The notes under the pieces were generated by a model. It saw only the letters and a program-made list of their open reading frames with translations, ran no database searches and was not told the DNA's origin. Below are positions 43,607-64,000 of a DNA stretch of 64,000 bases, piece by piece; within the stretch, counting starts at the first letter, position 1; every line of letters begins with the position of its first letter. Origin of the DNA: Metaphire vulgaris (taxonomy: Eukaryota > Annelida > Clitellata > Crassiclitellata > Megascolecidae); contig CM030856.1 in the NCBI GenBank assembly GCA_018105865.1, positions 6,864,720-6,928,719 on the forward strand, read 5' to 3'. A program made the translations under genes and the position numbers.

Positions 43607-44690
43607 GCTATTCCATTTTAAGTTAATCACCGGTTGAACATACACGACGGATACCTAGGCCTACAGTTAACCATACATGCAAGCTGCCAAACAGGCAAAT
43701 CCCAAAATTTTAAAGCAGAGAATTTGACCTACAGGCATATATATATGGCCGCTCTGAAAAATCATTGTTCTCTGCCGGGAATGAAGTATTGACAATACAT
43801 CTCAATCGAGATTCGTCTCAGGCGAAACAGTGTTTAATTGCTGCGTCTCTGATCGAACGATCGATCGATTATAAAGTGCAGCGCGTGCTGCCACTGCAGA
43901 TCCAGTGCAAAATAGATACGACGCACTTGAACATCAGCTGACGAAGTAGGCGTGGCCGTTGTTATAGAGTTTAGGCTACTATTTTCTAGGCTAAACCGAC
44001 GTTCGCTAATGTTTAGACCAGGGATTGCGACCCAGAAATTCATAATCATGATGCGTAGATGCGATAGAACGAGACTGAGACAGCTGTAAATGAGAATTCG
44101 CTTAGAAGAAAATCAAGACGAGTACCGAAATCTAGAAAAAAAGGTGGAAATTCCATCATAACCCAACAATCACGTTACTGACTCACTACACTTCGAAGAA
44201 ACCTGCGTGAATTGTATTACTTTCATTATTACTTCAGTCTCTGATCCTAAAGATAGCCGAGAGACTTATGCTGGTGTAAGCCGAAAACAGCCACGTAGTA
44301 TGGCCGCGTAGGATAGGCCTACTGCCTTTGCTATCGCTATCAAATGCGAACCTCGTCGATTTAAAAGGCTAGTTGACCTTACAACTATGGAGCGCCGAAC
44401 AGCTGAATGCTTTCATTTATGCTAAGAAAATGAGAGTTACTTACTTTGAAAAGAAAATACTTCACATTCGCAAATCAGTTTAAATGAGCGCAACTGAGAC
44501 CCTCTGCCAGGGACTCCCTGCCTCTGCTCAAGAACCAGTGTATGCTAAGACTCGTTCGGGATCGAAATTGGGAGCCTGCAGTGTTGCGGAGATGGTTGAG
44601 ATTTTTTTGTAATGTTAGATAGGCATGGCTCTCCATACGCTTGTTTTTTTCGCTCACCGGTTGAGTCAGAATCCGCTGATGCCTAATTTG
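43607..44690. other. No supported gene upstream of Mnk
   Basis: A run ACGATCGATCGATTATAAAG is near 43858. The short frames on both strands show no recognisable domain. Part of it may be promoter-distal sequence of the kinase gene. Confidence 0.45.
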
Positions 44691-44699
44691 CATAAAACG

Positions 44700-45160
44700 A
44701 CGGCGGGGTGGGGCATCACGTGACTATCTGGGTCAGCATAAAAGCGTTGCGGGCGCGGACGCGGTCGTCAGTGGAGCGTCGGTCGTTGGATAGTGAGGCG
44801 GAGACGAGGGTGGAAAACGGTGGAAGAGGCGGCGGAAAGGAAGACGGGAGGGAGGCGGAAGGCGACACGACGAAGGATCAGATTCCACTCGATCAGCAGC
44901 GGCAGGATGGCGGTCGCGTAGGGTAGCGGATGGGAAGAATGACGCTAAGAAGGAGAAGATTGAAGAAGAGAATCGAGGAAATTCGTCGACCGCCTATTTA
45001 ATCCCAGTTGCACCCGACCGTCGTTGCCGTCTCAGTCGTCGTCCAGAGAGAGAGCGTTTCTCTTCCGCCTCCTTGGTCCTCCTCCTCGTCTTACTACTCG
45101 TTCGATCGGTGCTAAAACAAATATCGCCTCTGTACAGATTACAGATACAGTCCGTTCATC
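44700..45160 (+). promoter_or_regulatory. CpG-rich promoter and 5' UTR of the Mnk gene
   Basis: The local base composition turns GC- and CpG-rich, unlike the surrounding AT-rich DNA. TCACGTGA (a palindromic E-box) is at 44716-44723 and CATAAAAG, a weak TATA-like box, at 44738-44745. The Mnk start codon is at 45161, so transcription probably starts near 44765-44780. This is inferred from position and composition. Confidence 0.55.
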
Positions 45161-54845
<9,685 letters not shown>

Positions 54846-56005
54846 TTAAGGTCGCGCGGACTGACGGTGTCCTGCTACTTGTCTTTTTCCGCTGTAGTTT
54901 TGGTCAGGCAAAGAAGCCTTGACTTGATATCCTATTGAATAGACGATGGACTAACAGTGTCAAAATTTGGATGCTTCTAGTGAATGGCTTTGAATTTGTT
55001 GATATGGCTTTTGTAATATTCTTGCATTCTGTGGAGTGCCTTTCACTCGTGTCTCGAAATTCTCTTTACAACAGGATATGCTGATGTATCTGGAGTTTTG
55101 AATGGACGAATATTTGATATGATTCAGTAAATTAAGTTTTTAATTTGTGAGTTGGGTTTTGTTTATTATATTCAAGAATTTAAAAAAATGGCAGCAATCG
55201 TTATCGAAAGCAGTAATCTAGTATTATGATTTTGTGGAGGCGACTGAAATTCAATTCAAGTTTGATGAATTTATTTTGATTTTGTGGATTTCTGTTTCGC
55301 GTTTTGTTGTGCGTATTACAAAATCAGTTGTGCAAGGGCAGAGGTTGAATGTTCAAGTCATTGTCTGTTACACTGCAGTTTTAACATTTTTCATTTTCAG
55401 TTCTTGATTTTTGTTTCATCGTATTTTTATTTTTCATTCAGGCTCGTTGGAAAGATATCTAAGGCTTGCTTTATCACAGATGTATAAACAAGTGTATGCG
55501 CTAATGCCTTATGTAGAGTTACATTGTAATAATGGTAATATTGTAATTTTCTTTGGGCATTGAACCTCGTTTGATCTTCTAGTAACTAATTTCTAGTTAT
55601 GTATGGCCAGTGATATTCCAGAACTAGACCTGTATGCCACTTGGTATACTGAGAATAATGTGGAAAATTGTTAAATTGCTTGTATTAAACTAACTGAACA
55701 TTTCTAATTTATCATGTCTGCTTTTGATACCTCGTTTTTTCAACATTAATAATTAATTCTCTTTGGATGCAAAAGTTGACCATGAAGCTTCATTTTTTAA
55801 ACTATTCCTGCATTAGCTTGATAATATCTAGTTTTTTTTTTATCAGAAAATGTTTGAATTGTGGATTTGTATCTCACCACTTTTGGAATTGCTGAACTTA
55901 TTAGTAGCGAGTTTCTATAGCAGTTTCTAGACATAATTGATTAGCTACTTTCATTATTAAGGATTATTGCTTAATGTCTGCAAAAACTTTCATGTTGGAA
56001 TTATC

Positions 56006-56011
56006 AATAAA
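56006..56011 (+). terminator. MKNK1: Possible polyadenylation signal for Mnk
   Basis: AATAAA occurs in ATTATCAATAAAGAGG about 1.16 kb after the Mnk stop codon, a plausible end for a long AT-rich 3' UTR. Confidence 0.4.
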
Positions 56012-56357
56012 GAGGATTATAATGCATTCTGCATTTAATTTATTTTAAATATTGCTGTGCTATCAGGTAGGTTGGCTTACTCTTTCAATCAATCAATCAA
56101 TCAAAATCACTTTATTTAGGTTCAGAGATAAAGTCCAAATAATGAAAAACAATCAGATTTGTACATTAAAAATATATGATTAATGTTTCAAACAATTAAA
56201 ATAAAAGTGAGATGCGAATACAATGATTAAATCAAAGCTGAGATATATGATACATTAGATGATGGTTATGAAGAATAATATAAATCTGAAAGGGAGAAGC
56301 AGAAGATGAGAAGACATTTCTGCACAGAGCCTGCTTTCCCAATCAATTGTTCATTTA

Positions 56358-56665
56358 CAGTGGCGGTTCCAGGATTTCTTGGTGGGGGGATAAAATGAAT
56401 TCATAGGAAGTTGGTGGAGGGATGAAAAGATAAGAAAAATCAATAAACTTTGCCGAAAAAAGGCTGGCAAAGGGGGAATTTTTGCCTAATTTTACTACAC
56501 TTTTACCAAAAAAATAGTCTGATAAGCAATAAAGGTCATCTGCAGTTTTCCCCATAGTTTTTTTTGACTTTTACCTCAAAAGATAAAAAATGTGTTTTCA
56601 CGAGTGTAAAAAAGTCAGGTGTGGGGATGCATACCCACTCATCCTCTCACGTTGAACCGCCGCTG
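56358..56665. mobile_element. hAT-type MITE, CAGTGGCGGTTCCAGGA family
   Basis: CAGTGGCGGTTCCAGGA and GTTGAACCGCCGCTG are inverted termini with a perfect 8-bp duplication TTCATTTA (56350-56357 and 56666-56673). A shared-motif match (CTGATAAGCAATAAAGGTC) is at about 56519. It is the best-preserved member of this family here. Confidence 0.95.
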
Positions 56666-56948
56666 TTCATTTATAGGCTTAAGGTCATTGCAATGTTTAA
56701 ACAAACAAATTATTTTGAATGAGCAAAACTAAAATGTTTGCAACAGATTATTCAACAGGTAAATTATTATAACACTTGTGCACAGCGAATACAGAATGTT
56801 AAATTGTAAGATAGCTGACACATATTTCAAGATTGTTGAGTCAGAAATAGCTGCTTTAAAGTTAGGTAATGATCTACGGTAATTCGCTTTACGTCACTTG
56901 GTGACGCATTCCATATTTCAGGACCGGAAAATCTCCTAATATGGGGGT

Positions 56949-57131
56949 CAGTGTTTTACCCAGACTCCAGGCCTTTGGGGTGGGTGGGGGAAATTGAGGC
57001 TTTCGGGGGATCGACTTGGTTGGAGGGTAAAGACACAGTTCAATGCAAAATTTGTGTAAGTGCTGGGATTTGGGGGATTTGAGGTTTTGGGGGAGGGAAT
57101 CTTCTCTCCTAACATACCTGTATAAACACTG
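56949..57131. mobile_element. MITE of the CAGTGTTTTATCCAG family, reverse copy
   Basis: It starts CAGTGTTTTACCCAGACTCC and ends ACATACCTGTATAAACACTG. The interior GACACAGTTCAATGCAAAA block matches the reverse of 4744-4924. The flanks do not clearly match. A fragment of the CAGGGATATTT family follows at about 57180-57240. Confidence 0.78.
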
Positions 57132-57327
57132 AAAAAGGTCATTCCTGGAAACGCTCATTTCCAACGTTTCGAATTGCGGAGGTGTTGGTGTCAGATTGGG
57201 AGTGTTCGGGGGGGGGAGGTTAGGGGTGTAGAAGTATCCCTTGGATGGGGGTTAAAAATTGTCTGAGTTGTTGACAAAATTAATGGACGACCCCTTAAAT
57301 AATGTGGTCTGCGAGCTAAACTTGGAA

Positions 57328-59187
57328 CTAAGTAGGGGTCCGCAATCCAAAAAGATTGGGAAGTGGGAACCTCTTAATCTTAAAGCCGAGCTCTACTTTA
57401 GGCCGGGGCACGCGATTCTTGCATGGCTTGAAGCAGGTTGCATAGCTTTTTATCTTCTGGAATATAGCTCTATTTTTCTTTGGTCCACTTTGTTGCCTAC
57501 AAATACTTTCGACGAGTTCTTCGCGTAGAATGACACGATTCACCTGACGACCACTAGGCCAAAAACTCCTCATATTCATGCCGTGTCTTATGAGCCAGAA
57601 ACGAGCAATCCATTCCGCGTTTGCCACCTGTTTGCTGTACGTGTCATTCATCGTGGCGATCAAAATATTTATTAGTATAACACAGGTTAAGATTTCGTAA
57701 GTGACAATCACAATTCGAAGCAGGTGAAGATTTCCTCCTAGTGATTGGAAATCTGTATTGGCTGATTCTGTTTCTTCCAGATAAGTGGAACCAGGCGATA
57801 GTGTGTCAAAGAATGCTCTGTATGCAGTGCCTGTTAGGCTGCGGCTGGCATGCATTCCCGGTGGTTTAGTTTGATAGAGTGTTATGATGGCCCAGCTGAA
57901 ACCAAATATCAGAATTGACATCAAAACAATGTAGTTGACGAAGTCCTTCGAGATGATCTCTTTCAGAGTCCGCGCGAATATGGTAAAACGTTCAAAGAAG
58001 CTGATAAAGTAGAATACGTGAAACCACCCGATCATGAAAACGAGGGCGGTGCAAACCACGTGATAGTCATATTTGGCATTCGGATACTGAAAGACACACA
58101 ACCAGGCAATTGCTAAGACTGGGAAGGAATACTTCCATATGTCCAACCATTCCGCCCACTTGCCTTGACGGACGGCACATTGAATGTTGAAGAGAATTGA
58201 AAAGGCGAGCAATAACACTGGCCAAATAGCATAAGCGCAAGTGGTCGGCTTATCAGCCGTTCTGTTGCTGAATTGATTCTGATAATAAAATTGGCTTTCG
58301 TAATATAACGCGCTTACATTACATTCGTTGAAGACGGCTCTCCCTATTTCAAACCGACAGACATTTGGGACGTGGTATATTGTGAAGAAGGCCATGTAGA
58401 TGATCTGAGCAACTGTAAACAATCCATAGAATAGCCGGAGCAGTATAATGTGAGGCCTAACCAATGTTCGTATTGGTTCAATGTTAAACATCTTTCCTGC
58501 AATTGTTGCATTGTCATGGTTGGCGATTCTCTCGATCAAAGACCTCTTGATGACCCTCAGTTTGCTGTCGCATGTCCAGCTACCATTGACATTAATACAG
58601 TTCGGAACTTTCAAAAAATATGAGGAGTTTTCCACTTCTGGGTTTTCTTCTATTTTTTCATATAGCTGTTCGGTATGTAAAAATGCTTCCAACATCTCTA
58701 CGGCTCCTTTATCAACTGCGTATTCAATAGCACTAACGTCGTTATTCTGCTGGTTAAGATCGTTAAGCAATATTACTATGTTGGCCGATGCGTACTTAGG
58801 CCTGTTTAAATCGGTGATAATTGAGGTACCAGTCGTGGTGGCCCCTATGAGACCCGACGCTACATTTTGGCCTTTGTCTGATTTGTAAAAAGACCACTTG
58901 TCTGCCTGGTCTATTAATGTTCTGTATACTTTCACTAAATCATTCGATCTATCGGGAACTCTGACAGATTCTGCAATCATGTGGTAAAGAACGCCATCTC
59001 TCGGATCAGCTCCGTAATCAAGCAACAAACTCACCATTTCCAAGTCAGCATTCATAGCACAGATATCTAGCAAAGTGTAGCCATCTTTGTCTTTGTTGTG
59101 TCGGTCGACGTCTCTATGTCGACCATAGAACACTTCCAACATGGCCTCGAGTACGGTGAAATCATTGACATCTATAAATAGCCTAGA
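57328..59187 (-). CDS. Ankyrin-TRP cation channel (TRPV-like), probably 3' exon of a larger gene
   Basis: The open frame runs without introns from a stop upstream of 59187 to the stop at 57328; the first Met at 59142 gives 604 residues. It starts inside an ankyrin region (DGYTLLDICAMNADLEMVSL then LLDYGADP). Six hydrophobic segments follow, including LLRLFYGLFTVAQIIYMAFF (S1), WPVLLLAFSILF (S2), FERFTIFARTLKEI (the conserved S4-S5 linker), YIVLMSILIFGFSWAIITLY (S5) and VILINILIATMNDTY (end of S6, the TRP signature). S1-S2 has likely N-glycosylation sites (NVS, NRT). The usual G-x-G-D selectivity filter is not evident; the pore loop reads FFDTLSPGSTYLE. Readable codons before the Met (FIDVNDFTVLEAM) suggest an upstream exon not seen here. 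It may be a TRPV relative; the exact subfamily is not assigned. Confidence 0.82.
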   Translation of the reverse strand, partial: SRLFIDVNDFTVLEAMLEVFYGRHRDVDRHNKDKDGYTLLDICAMNADLEMVSLLLDYGADPRDGVLYHMIAESVRVPDRSNDLVKVYRTLIDQADKWSFYKSDKGQNVASGLIGATTTGTSIITDLNRPKYASANIVILLNDLNQQNNDVSAIEYAVDKGAVEMLEAFLHTEQLYEKIEENPEVENSSYFLKVPNCINVNGSWTCDSKLRVIKRSLIERIANHDNATIAGKMFNIEPIRTLVRPHIILLRLFYGLFTVAQIIYMAFFTIYHVPNVCRFEIGRAVFNECNVSALYYESQFYYQNQFSNRTADKPTTCAYAIWPVLLLAFSILFNIQCAVRQGKWAEWLDIWKYSFPVLAIAWLCVFQYPNAKYDYHVVCTALVFMIGWFHVFYFISFFERFTIFARTLKEIISKDFVNYIVLMSILIFGFSWAIITLYQTKPPGMHASRSLTGTAYRAFFDTLSPGSTYLEETESANTDFQSLGGNLHLLRIVIVTYEILTCVILINILIATMNDTYSKQVANAEWIARFWLIRHGMNMRSFWPSGRQVNRVILREELVESICRQQSGPKKNRAIFQKIKSYATCFKPCKNRVPRPKVELGFKIKRFPLPNLFGLRTPT

Positions 59188-59209
59188 CTGCTCATAGGCC
59201 CGTTAATCT

Positions 59210-60024
59210 GAGGCCACGGTCCTGACCTAGCAAGATGGCTGCCGCCACCTAGTAAGTAAGCAAGTAAACACGAAACACTTAGCGAATGGATGCTCAACTA
59301 TATTTTTGTTTGCCGCTACAACGACAGTCCAGTTAAAGGACACATTATTCTGAATTGTTTGGTCTTTTTGAATACCATTCCCGTCTATAATGGTTCAAAT
59401 AATTTATTAGTCTAATGAATTAGTGTCATAATTCTACTTTATTGTATTTCGCCTTTGGTAATAAAAGCGCAGACTGTCTAAAGTAATTTATCATTTTTAT
59501 AGCGCACGTAAAATACGCATGATAAAGCTATCTGATCAGTATCTCTGTGGCCAACTATTTGCCGTTTATGTACAGCACTATAGCGGTCTTCGTATAATCT
59601 TAGTAGACAGCTACGTAAGAATAATTGGATTATAATATAAACTTAACTACTTTAGTTACTTAATTTATATTCGAGTTTTAATTTTGACTTCTCTAGTATA
59701 AGTTAGATAAGCTTCTTGCGTCATTATGTATGTCTATGTATGTTGCTGAATTGCTGAATAAATAAATTGCTGCTGCTGAATAAAAGTAAGAGGTTCAGAC
59801 AGTAGGATTTCTTCTGTGTTGAAAGCCACATCCAAGTCCACTGTTTGACGTTATAACACACATCAGAGAGGCTATTTGACTTTCATTTAGTGTTTGAGCA
59901 TTGTGGTAGGAATGGCAAAATTTATAGCTATACTGTTTGCTGACTTGTCTACTCTTTAAATAGCCAATGGAATGGGAACTGGGAGGTGACAATATCCCAC
60001 AAAGACAAGGAGTCAGACTCCCAA
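59210..60024. other. No supported gene between the TRP channel and LINE remains
   Basis: AT-rich sequence with no long frames. N-terminal ankyrin exons of the channel would be expected upstream on the minus strand, but none was recognised here. Confidence 0.45.
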
Positions 60025-60123
60025 TGATAATCATCTTTATTCGTGACAAGCACAGCATAACAAAAGTAGTACACAATCAGAAGTACACAACCAAGGAAAA
60101 CACAAATCAGCTGAACAAAACTA

Positions 60124-60185
<62 letters not shown>

Positions 60186-60405
60186 CACAAACCTAATAAT
60201 AAACAAATAAGCTAAGCACAAACTTTACACAGTACAGCCTCTGCCCTCAGACAAATCCTAGTAATGCACTGAGCAAAGTACAGTGGCTTCTTCTCATATC
60301 TATTAACAAAGGATGCTTGTCGTTTTTCTACAATAGCATGCATACTATCCAAACCCGTCAGGATTCTGATATACTCAACATTATCTGCCTCACATGTTTT
60401 ACCCT
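60025..60405 (-). mobile_element. LINE 3' end, same family as 812-2125
   Basis: The minus strand matches about 1785-2125: GATAATGTTGAGTATATCAG, CTTTGCTCAGTGCATTACTA, an (ATT)n stretch (60125-60182) and TGTGCTTGTC-type sequence before AATAAAGATGATTATCATT. The two copies delimit the 3' UTR of the family. Confidence 0.88.
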
Positions 60406-60418
60406 AAGAATGTGGTAG

Positions 60419-60521
<103 letters not shown>

Positions 60522-60694
60522 TGCATTACAGTGATATTTTGCCTCAACCAATGCCAAAAATCTTGTATAAGCACTTATTTATACAGTTATTCAGCAAATT
60601 CATGTCAGCTTTACTAGTTGTGGTTATTTTAACAGCATGCATAAGGATTCGTAGACAAAACGACTTAAATAATTCAACAGTCACCAGCTCAGAG

Positions 60695-60972
60695 TTTGAT
60701 GCTTTTTTGAGGAAATTTGTGGGGGATGCAAAGTGAAGAGGAAAAAACAAAAGAAAAGAGACAAAAAGGTCATTGTTAGTGTTTTTACCACTAAATGTTA
60801 ATAAACCTTGCAAAAAAGGCTGACAAGCAAAAAAAGAGAAGGTAATTTGTAGTATTTTTCACTAAATTTTGTTAAAAACTCACCAGAAAATAGGTTGACA
60901 AGCAAAAGAGGTCATCCGGAACCCCAGTGGGAGGATGCATCCCCAGTCATTAACATGGTGGAACTGCCACTG
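60695..60972. mobile_element. Degraded hAT MITE, CAGTGGCGGTTCC family
   Basis: GAGGATGCATCCCCAGTCAT followed by GTGGAACTGCCACTG is the right end of the family (compare 26551 and 56665). The left end is not clear. Three forward motif matches lie inside near 60760, 60822 and 60893 (GGTTGACAAGCAAAAGAGGT). Confidence 0.65.
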
Positions 60973-60974
60973 AA

Positions 60975-61245
60975 CTCATCTATATACACAGTACAAGGCA
61001 GACGACAGCAAACCTCCCTGTCGAACCTCTGCGTGAATTACAAAGCATGTGGATAAAGCACCACAAGCATCTAACAACACTATCATACAAACATCTAACA
61101 ACTCTATTACATTTACTAAAGCAATCTGAAATAATTGAAAATACACACCTTGAAATTGGCGTTTCAATAATAAACACATTAAACCATAATGATTAACTTT
61201 CGATCAAAAACCTTGAAATATCTAGAGCACAGAGAGAAACCGTAG
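60975..61245 (-). mobile_element. LINE RT remnant, same family as 812-2125
   Basis: In broken frames the minus strand gives CALDIS, then a LLLKR-FQGVYFQLF stretch, then EVRQGG, in the order seen at 1030-1225. Together with 60025-60405 it is one decayed element interrupted by a microsatellite and a MITE. Confidence 0.7.
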
Positions 61246-61721
61246 AAATCTAACTGGCAATGATGAGTCACAGTAAGTCACAGCATTTGAACTTGCAAGC
61301 AAAGAGTTTGCCTTAGGTCCATATTGTAGCTGATCTGATTCTAATTTATTGCCAACCAAACTCTTTCAACCCCCCTAAACTGTTGACGTAATTAATGGAC
61401 AGCCCCTTTGTCATGTTTACAGAAGCTCTCTGCAGTGCTGAATTTCTCTCCAGGCATTGAGGTGTCTGACCACGCACAGGTGAAGCGTCTCCAGCTAAAA
61501 TCAAACACCCTGAAGTATACAATGAAATAAATCGCCTTACAAAAGATCACCACAAAAGAATAACAACAACTATAACATATTCACCACTGGTATAATGGCT
61601 ACAGGCCTGTATAAAACACTGGCAAACGGCTACATTAATGACTACAGCAGAAATTGAAAAACTTGACCACAATAAAATACAGGTTTACAGCAAAATGGCA
61701 ACATACAACTATGGCTATCAA

Positions 61722-64000
61722 CTACTGGTGCTTGAATAACACTAATTTGGTCAGCTGCTTACGCACTTTGGTACCAGTTTTGTGTTCAGTGTATCTTTTT
61801 GCAATGGCATGCATTCTAATCTTAATGTAACACTGACTGATAACTTTGATTAGTTTGTATACATGATTACTTTCCGGACTAGAATCAAACATGTGATCAT
61901 AAAGATCAGCAAACACACTTTTTGATTCCCCAACTTCACTTAACACAGATAGAGAAACTGTTGCCACTAATTTTGACCCAAGAGCCAGAGGCAAGTTACC
62001 TTTACAAGAAGCCATCATTCTACTTATTGCCTGCTCTGTGATCTCACATACTTTGACAACACTCTCAGAAGGCTTTATCAAGCCCCCTTTGTCTTTCAAT
62101 TTAACAAACAACAGTTTCTCACAAAGTGGTGCTGCAGTTAGTGACACAAGGCTATCAGGGCAGTGTAGAATTCGACGGACCATTTTTACAACATAACCAG
62201 CCACATACGCCACAACATTTACTCTAAACTCTGACAATGAAGAAAAATCACACTTTTTGGCATATTTGTGCTCAAGCTGTAACTGTGATACCTCATCACT
62301 CTGACTTGTCACAATATCATAATGACGTGCAAGACAAATGTCTAGAATATCAGTATCAACTGTATTAACAACACCTTTATTTCTATGCACATCACGTGTT
62401 AAAAAAAGGATATCAGTACCATCCAGGTGGGCACAGTTGCCACCAATACCCTTCACTTCGTGGCGTATCAAAAGTCGCTTGTATGCTGCAATAAATTGCC
62501 TTGCAGTCGGATTATTATTATATCCCATTGATGAACGAACAGCAGAAAAAAAATAATTCGATGTGGTCTTGACTCAGCTTATATGTTAATAAATATTTCA
62601 CTGGTGCATCAGCACCAGCAACATACTGGAAATACAATGCCTTAACAGTCTGTATCGCTCATAAAAAACCAATAAATGGTGTCTTCCTTCGGGTGGACGT
62701 CATCGACTGACCACTAGTGTCTTTTAGGCTTATAATATAAGCAAATGCTTCATCTAAAAATGGATCCCACAGATGATAATTTGAAGGCCTCATTGCGGCT
62801 TTAAACCCACGTGCAACAGGATTACGTGAATTTAGAACATCAAACAGGTGATCAATGAGTTTCAAAATCTTACTGTAGGCTCAGATCCAGTAAACTGTGG
62901 TAAATGTAGATATGTGGCACAGAACTCAATAGCTGATGATGTACTGGCACTCAACGTCTGTGCTGCTAAATTTACTTTCATCTTCTGTGTGTGAAAGTTA
63001 ATGTGAGCTTTAGTTAATTTATTAGCCAGATGCATACCCTCATTTTGCTGCACCTGATGTAGAGCAACAACATACTCCCATTTAATTTTGTTACCATCAG
63101 CATCGACAAGTATTCCGCATTCAGCGAGAGTGTTTCGAAGTAGCTTCAACATATGGCAAACATCAAACACCACATGAACTTTCACACAAGCATCACTAGG
63201 GTGCACAAAAAATGCCTGAAGATTCAATGGATCTAAACCCGCACCCAACTCATTCATCATTTTGAAATGACAGTGGGGTCCATCACATGTCAAAGAAACA
63301 ATTTTAACACCAATGTCATACAATTTTGACAAACATTGCTTAACTAGATTAGCAACGATCGGAGCCAGACAATCCTTTCACAAAGAAATAACCTACTGGA
63401 ATTTTCCAGTTTTCACACAAAGATACTACCATAAAAACTAGCACTTCAGTTGCAACAGGAGTTGAATCATCACAAATGCCACTGCCTAAATCAACACAAC
63501 CACGAAACTTACTTCCATTCCACTCAACATGCTGACGGATTGCCATCTCGTCAATCATTAATGAACATAAGAGTGGTTTGGTGTTGGCTGAAGCATGTTC
63601 AGCTCGTGCCTTCAATGCTGAAAGGGCTTCCTGTGTAAATCCAGGCTCACCATTAACACTTTGGTACCAGCGTCTAATAGCACTGAGACTTGGTAAAGCA
63701 AGATTGAAATGTTTGCGAACATAATTATAAGCTTTCGTAGAATAAAACTGGAGCGTTAGTGCAAATGCTCTCAGTTCACTAGGATAAGATTTGCGTGTAA
63801 CGTTTTTACCTGTTTGTTGCACAATTCGCTCCATCAACTGCTTAGAAACACCAGAAAAAGTTTTCTCCAACATTTCAACACACTGCTCATTTACAAGATG
63901 CTGCTTTTGCAGATTTTCAACAATGATTTGCAGAGAATTGACTCGTTTCCTCAAACGTGATGTTCTCTGTCGTTCCAGTTTCAATTTCTTTTTCATTGCA
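61722..64000 (-). pseudogene. P-element/THAP9-type transposase, broken, 5' end outside the window
   Basis: Four frames follow one another on the minus strand. 63996-63349 has a leucine-rich coiled coil (LERQRTSRLRKRVNSLQ) then LMIDEMAIRQHVEWNG, with the first catalytic Asp of the RNase H-like fold. 63332-62862 has LTCDGPHCHFKMMNELG and FDVCHMLKLLRNTLAECG. 62865-62659 has NSRNPVARGFKAAMRPSN. 62528-61722 begins MGYNNNPTARQFIAAYKRLL, just after SQDHIELFFSAVRSS in the neighbouring frame. These are conserved P/THAP9 blocks. Breaks are a one-base insertion after GLSGSDR (about 63350), a shift near 62868, an in-frame TGA near 62660 and one extra T in a T8 run near 62550. Any THAP DNA-binding domain would lie beyond 64000. 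The copy is inactive as read. Confidence 0.9.

Noticed and set aside
58481..58888. 135-residue plus-strand frame
   Set aside because: It is antisense to the TRP channel coding sequence and shows no recognisable domain.
62659..62870. Intron in the P-element transposase at ACAGTAAGATTTT
   Set aside because: A donor-like string is present, but the protein continues almost directly in another frame (TVR then LKLIDHLFD), so a small frameshift is simpler.

Overview
This window looks like animal nuclear DNA, most likely from a marine invertebrate; an echinoderm-like deuterostome is my guess, held weakly. The reasons are four conserved metazoan genes or gene families with many GT-AG introns, low gene density, AAT and TA microsatellites, a large load of short terminal-inverted-repeat elements, and an L2/CR1-like LINE with a 2A-like peptide of a kind known from sea urchin elements. 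No prokaryotic, CRISPR, rRNA or tRNA gene was seen.

Layout. 1-5 kb holds a near-perfect 0.8 kb palindrome, LINE reverse transcriptase fragments and hAT-type MITEs. 5.7-16.9 kb (minus) is the chaperonin gene CCT1/TCP1; eleven exons are recognisable, but the exon or exons for about 76 residues are absent. 17.7-22.8 kb (plus) is a complete seven-exon HUS1, head to head with CCT1 across a 728-bp interval. 23-33 kb is gene-poor and built from nested MITEs and a tRNA-derived SINE, many with readable 8-bp target duplications. 33.3-36.7 kb (minus) is a nearly intact endonuclease/RT LINE with two single-base frameshifts. 38.56-43.60 kb is bounded by matching inverted termini and contains three exons of a DUF4806-type gene. 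45.2-54.8 kb (plus) is a complete ten-exon MAP-kinase-interacting kinase (Mnk, 522 aa by my model). 57.3-59.2 kb (minus) is a long uninterrupted frame for an ankyrin-TRP channel. 60-61.2 kb holds more LINE remains, and 61.7-64 kb (minus) is a broken P-element/THAP9-type transposase running off the window.

How it fits together. The host genes are ordinary housekeeping, checkpoint and signalling genes and do not form an operon-like system. The unusual part is the mobile DNA. At least five MITE families with different termini carry the same internal motif, TGACAAGCAAAAAAGGTC. The candidate 5-kb element encloses a DUF4806 gene. Mnk has an inverted copy of its own exon 7/donor junction downstream of exon 9. 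A hAT MITE sits 15 bp from the HUS1 exon 3 acceptor, with a target duplication that restores the displaced bases.

Exon coordinates were worked out by hand from reading frame, splice consensus and remembered family sequence. Boundaries may be off by a few bases, and no alignment was run.
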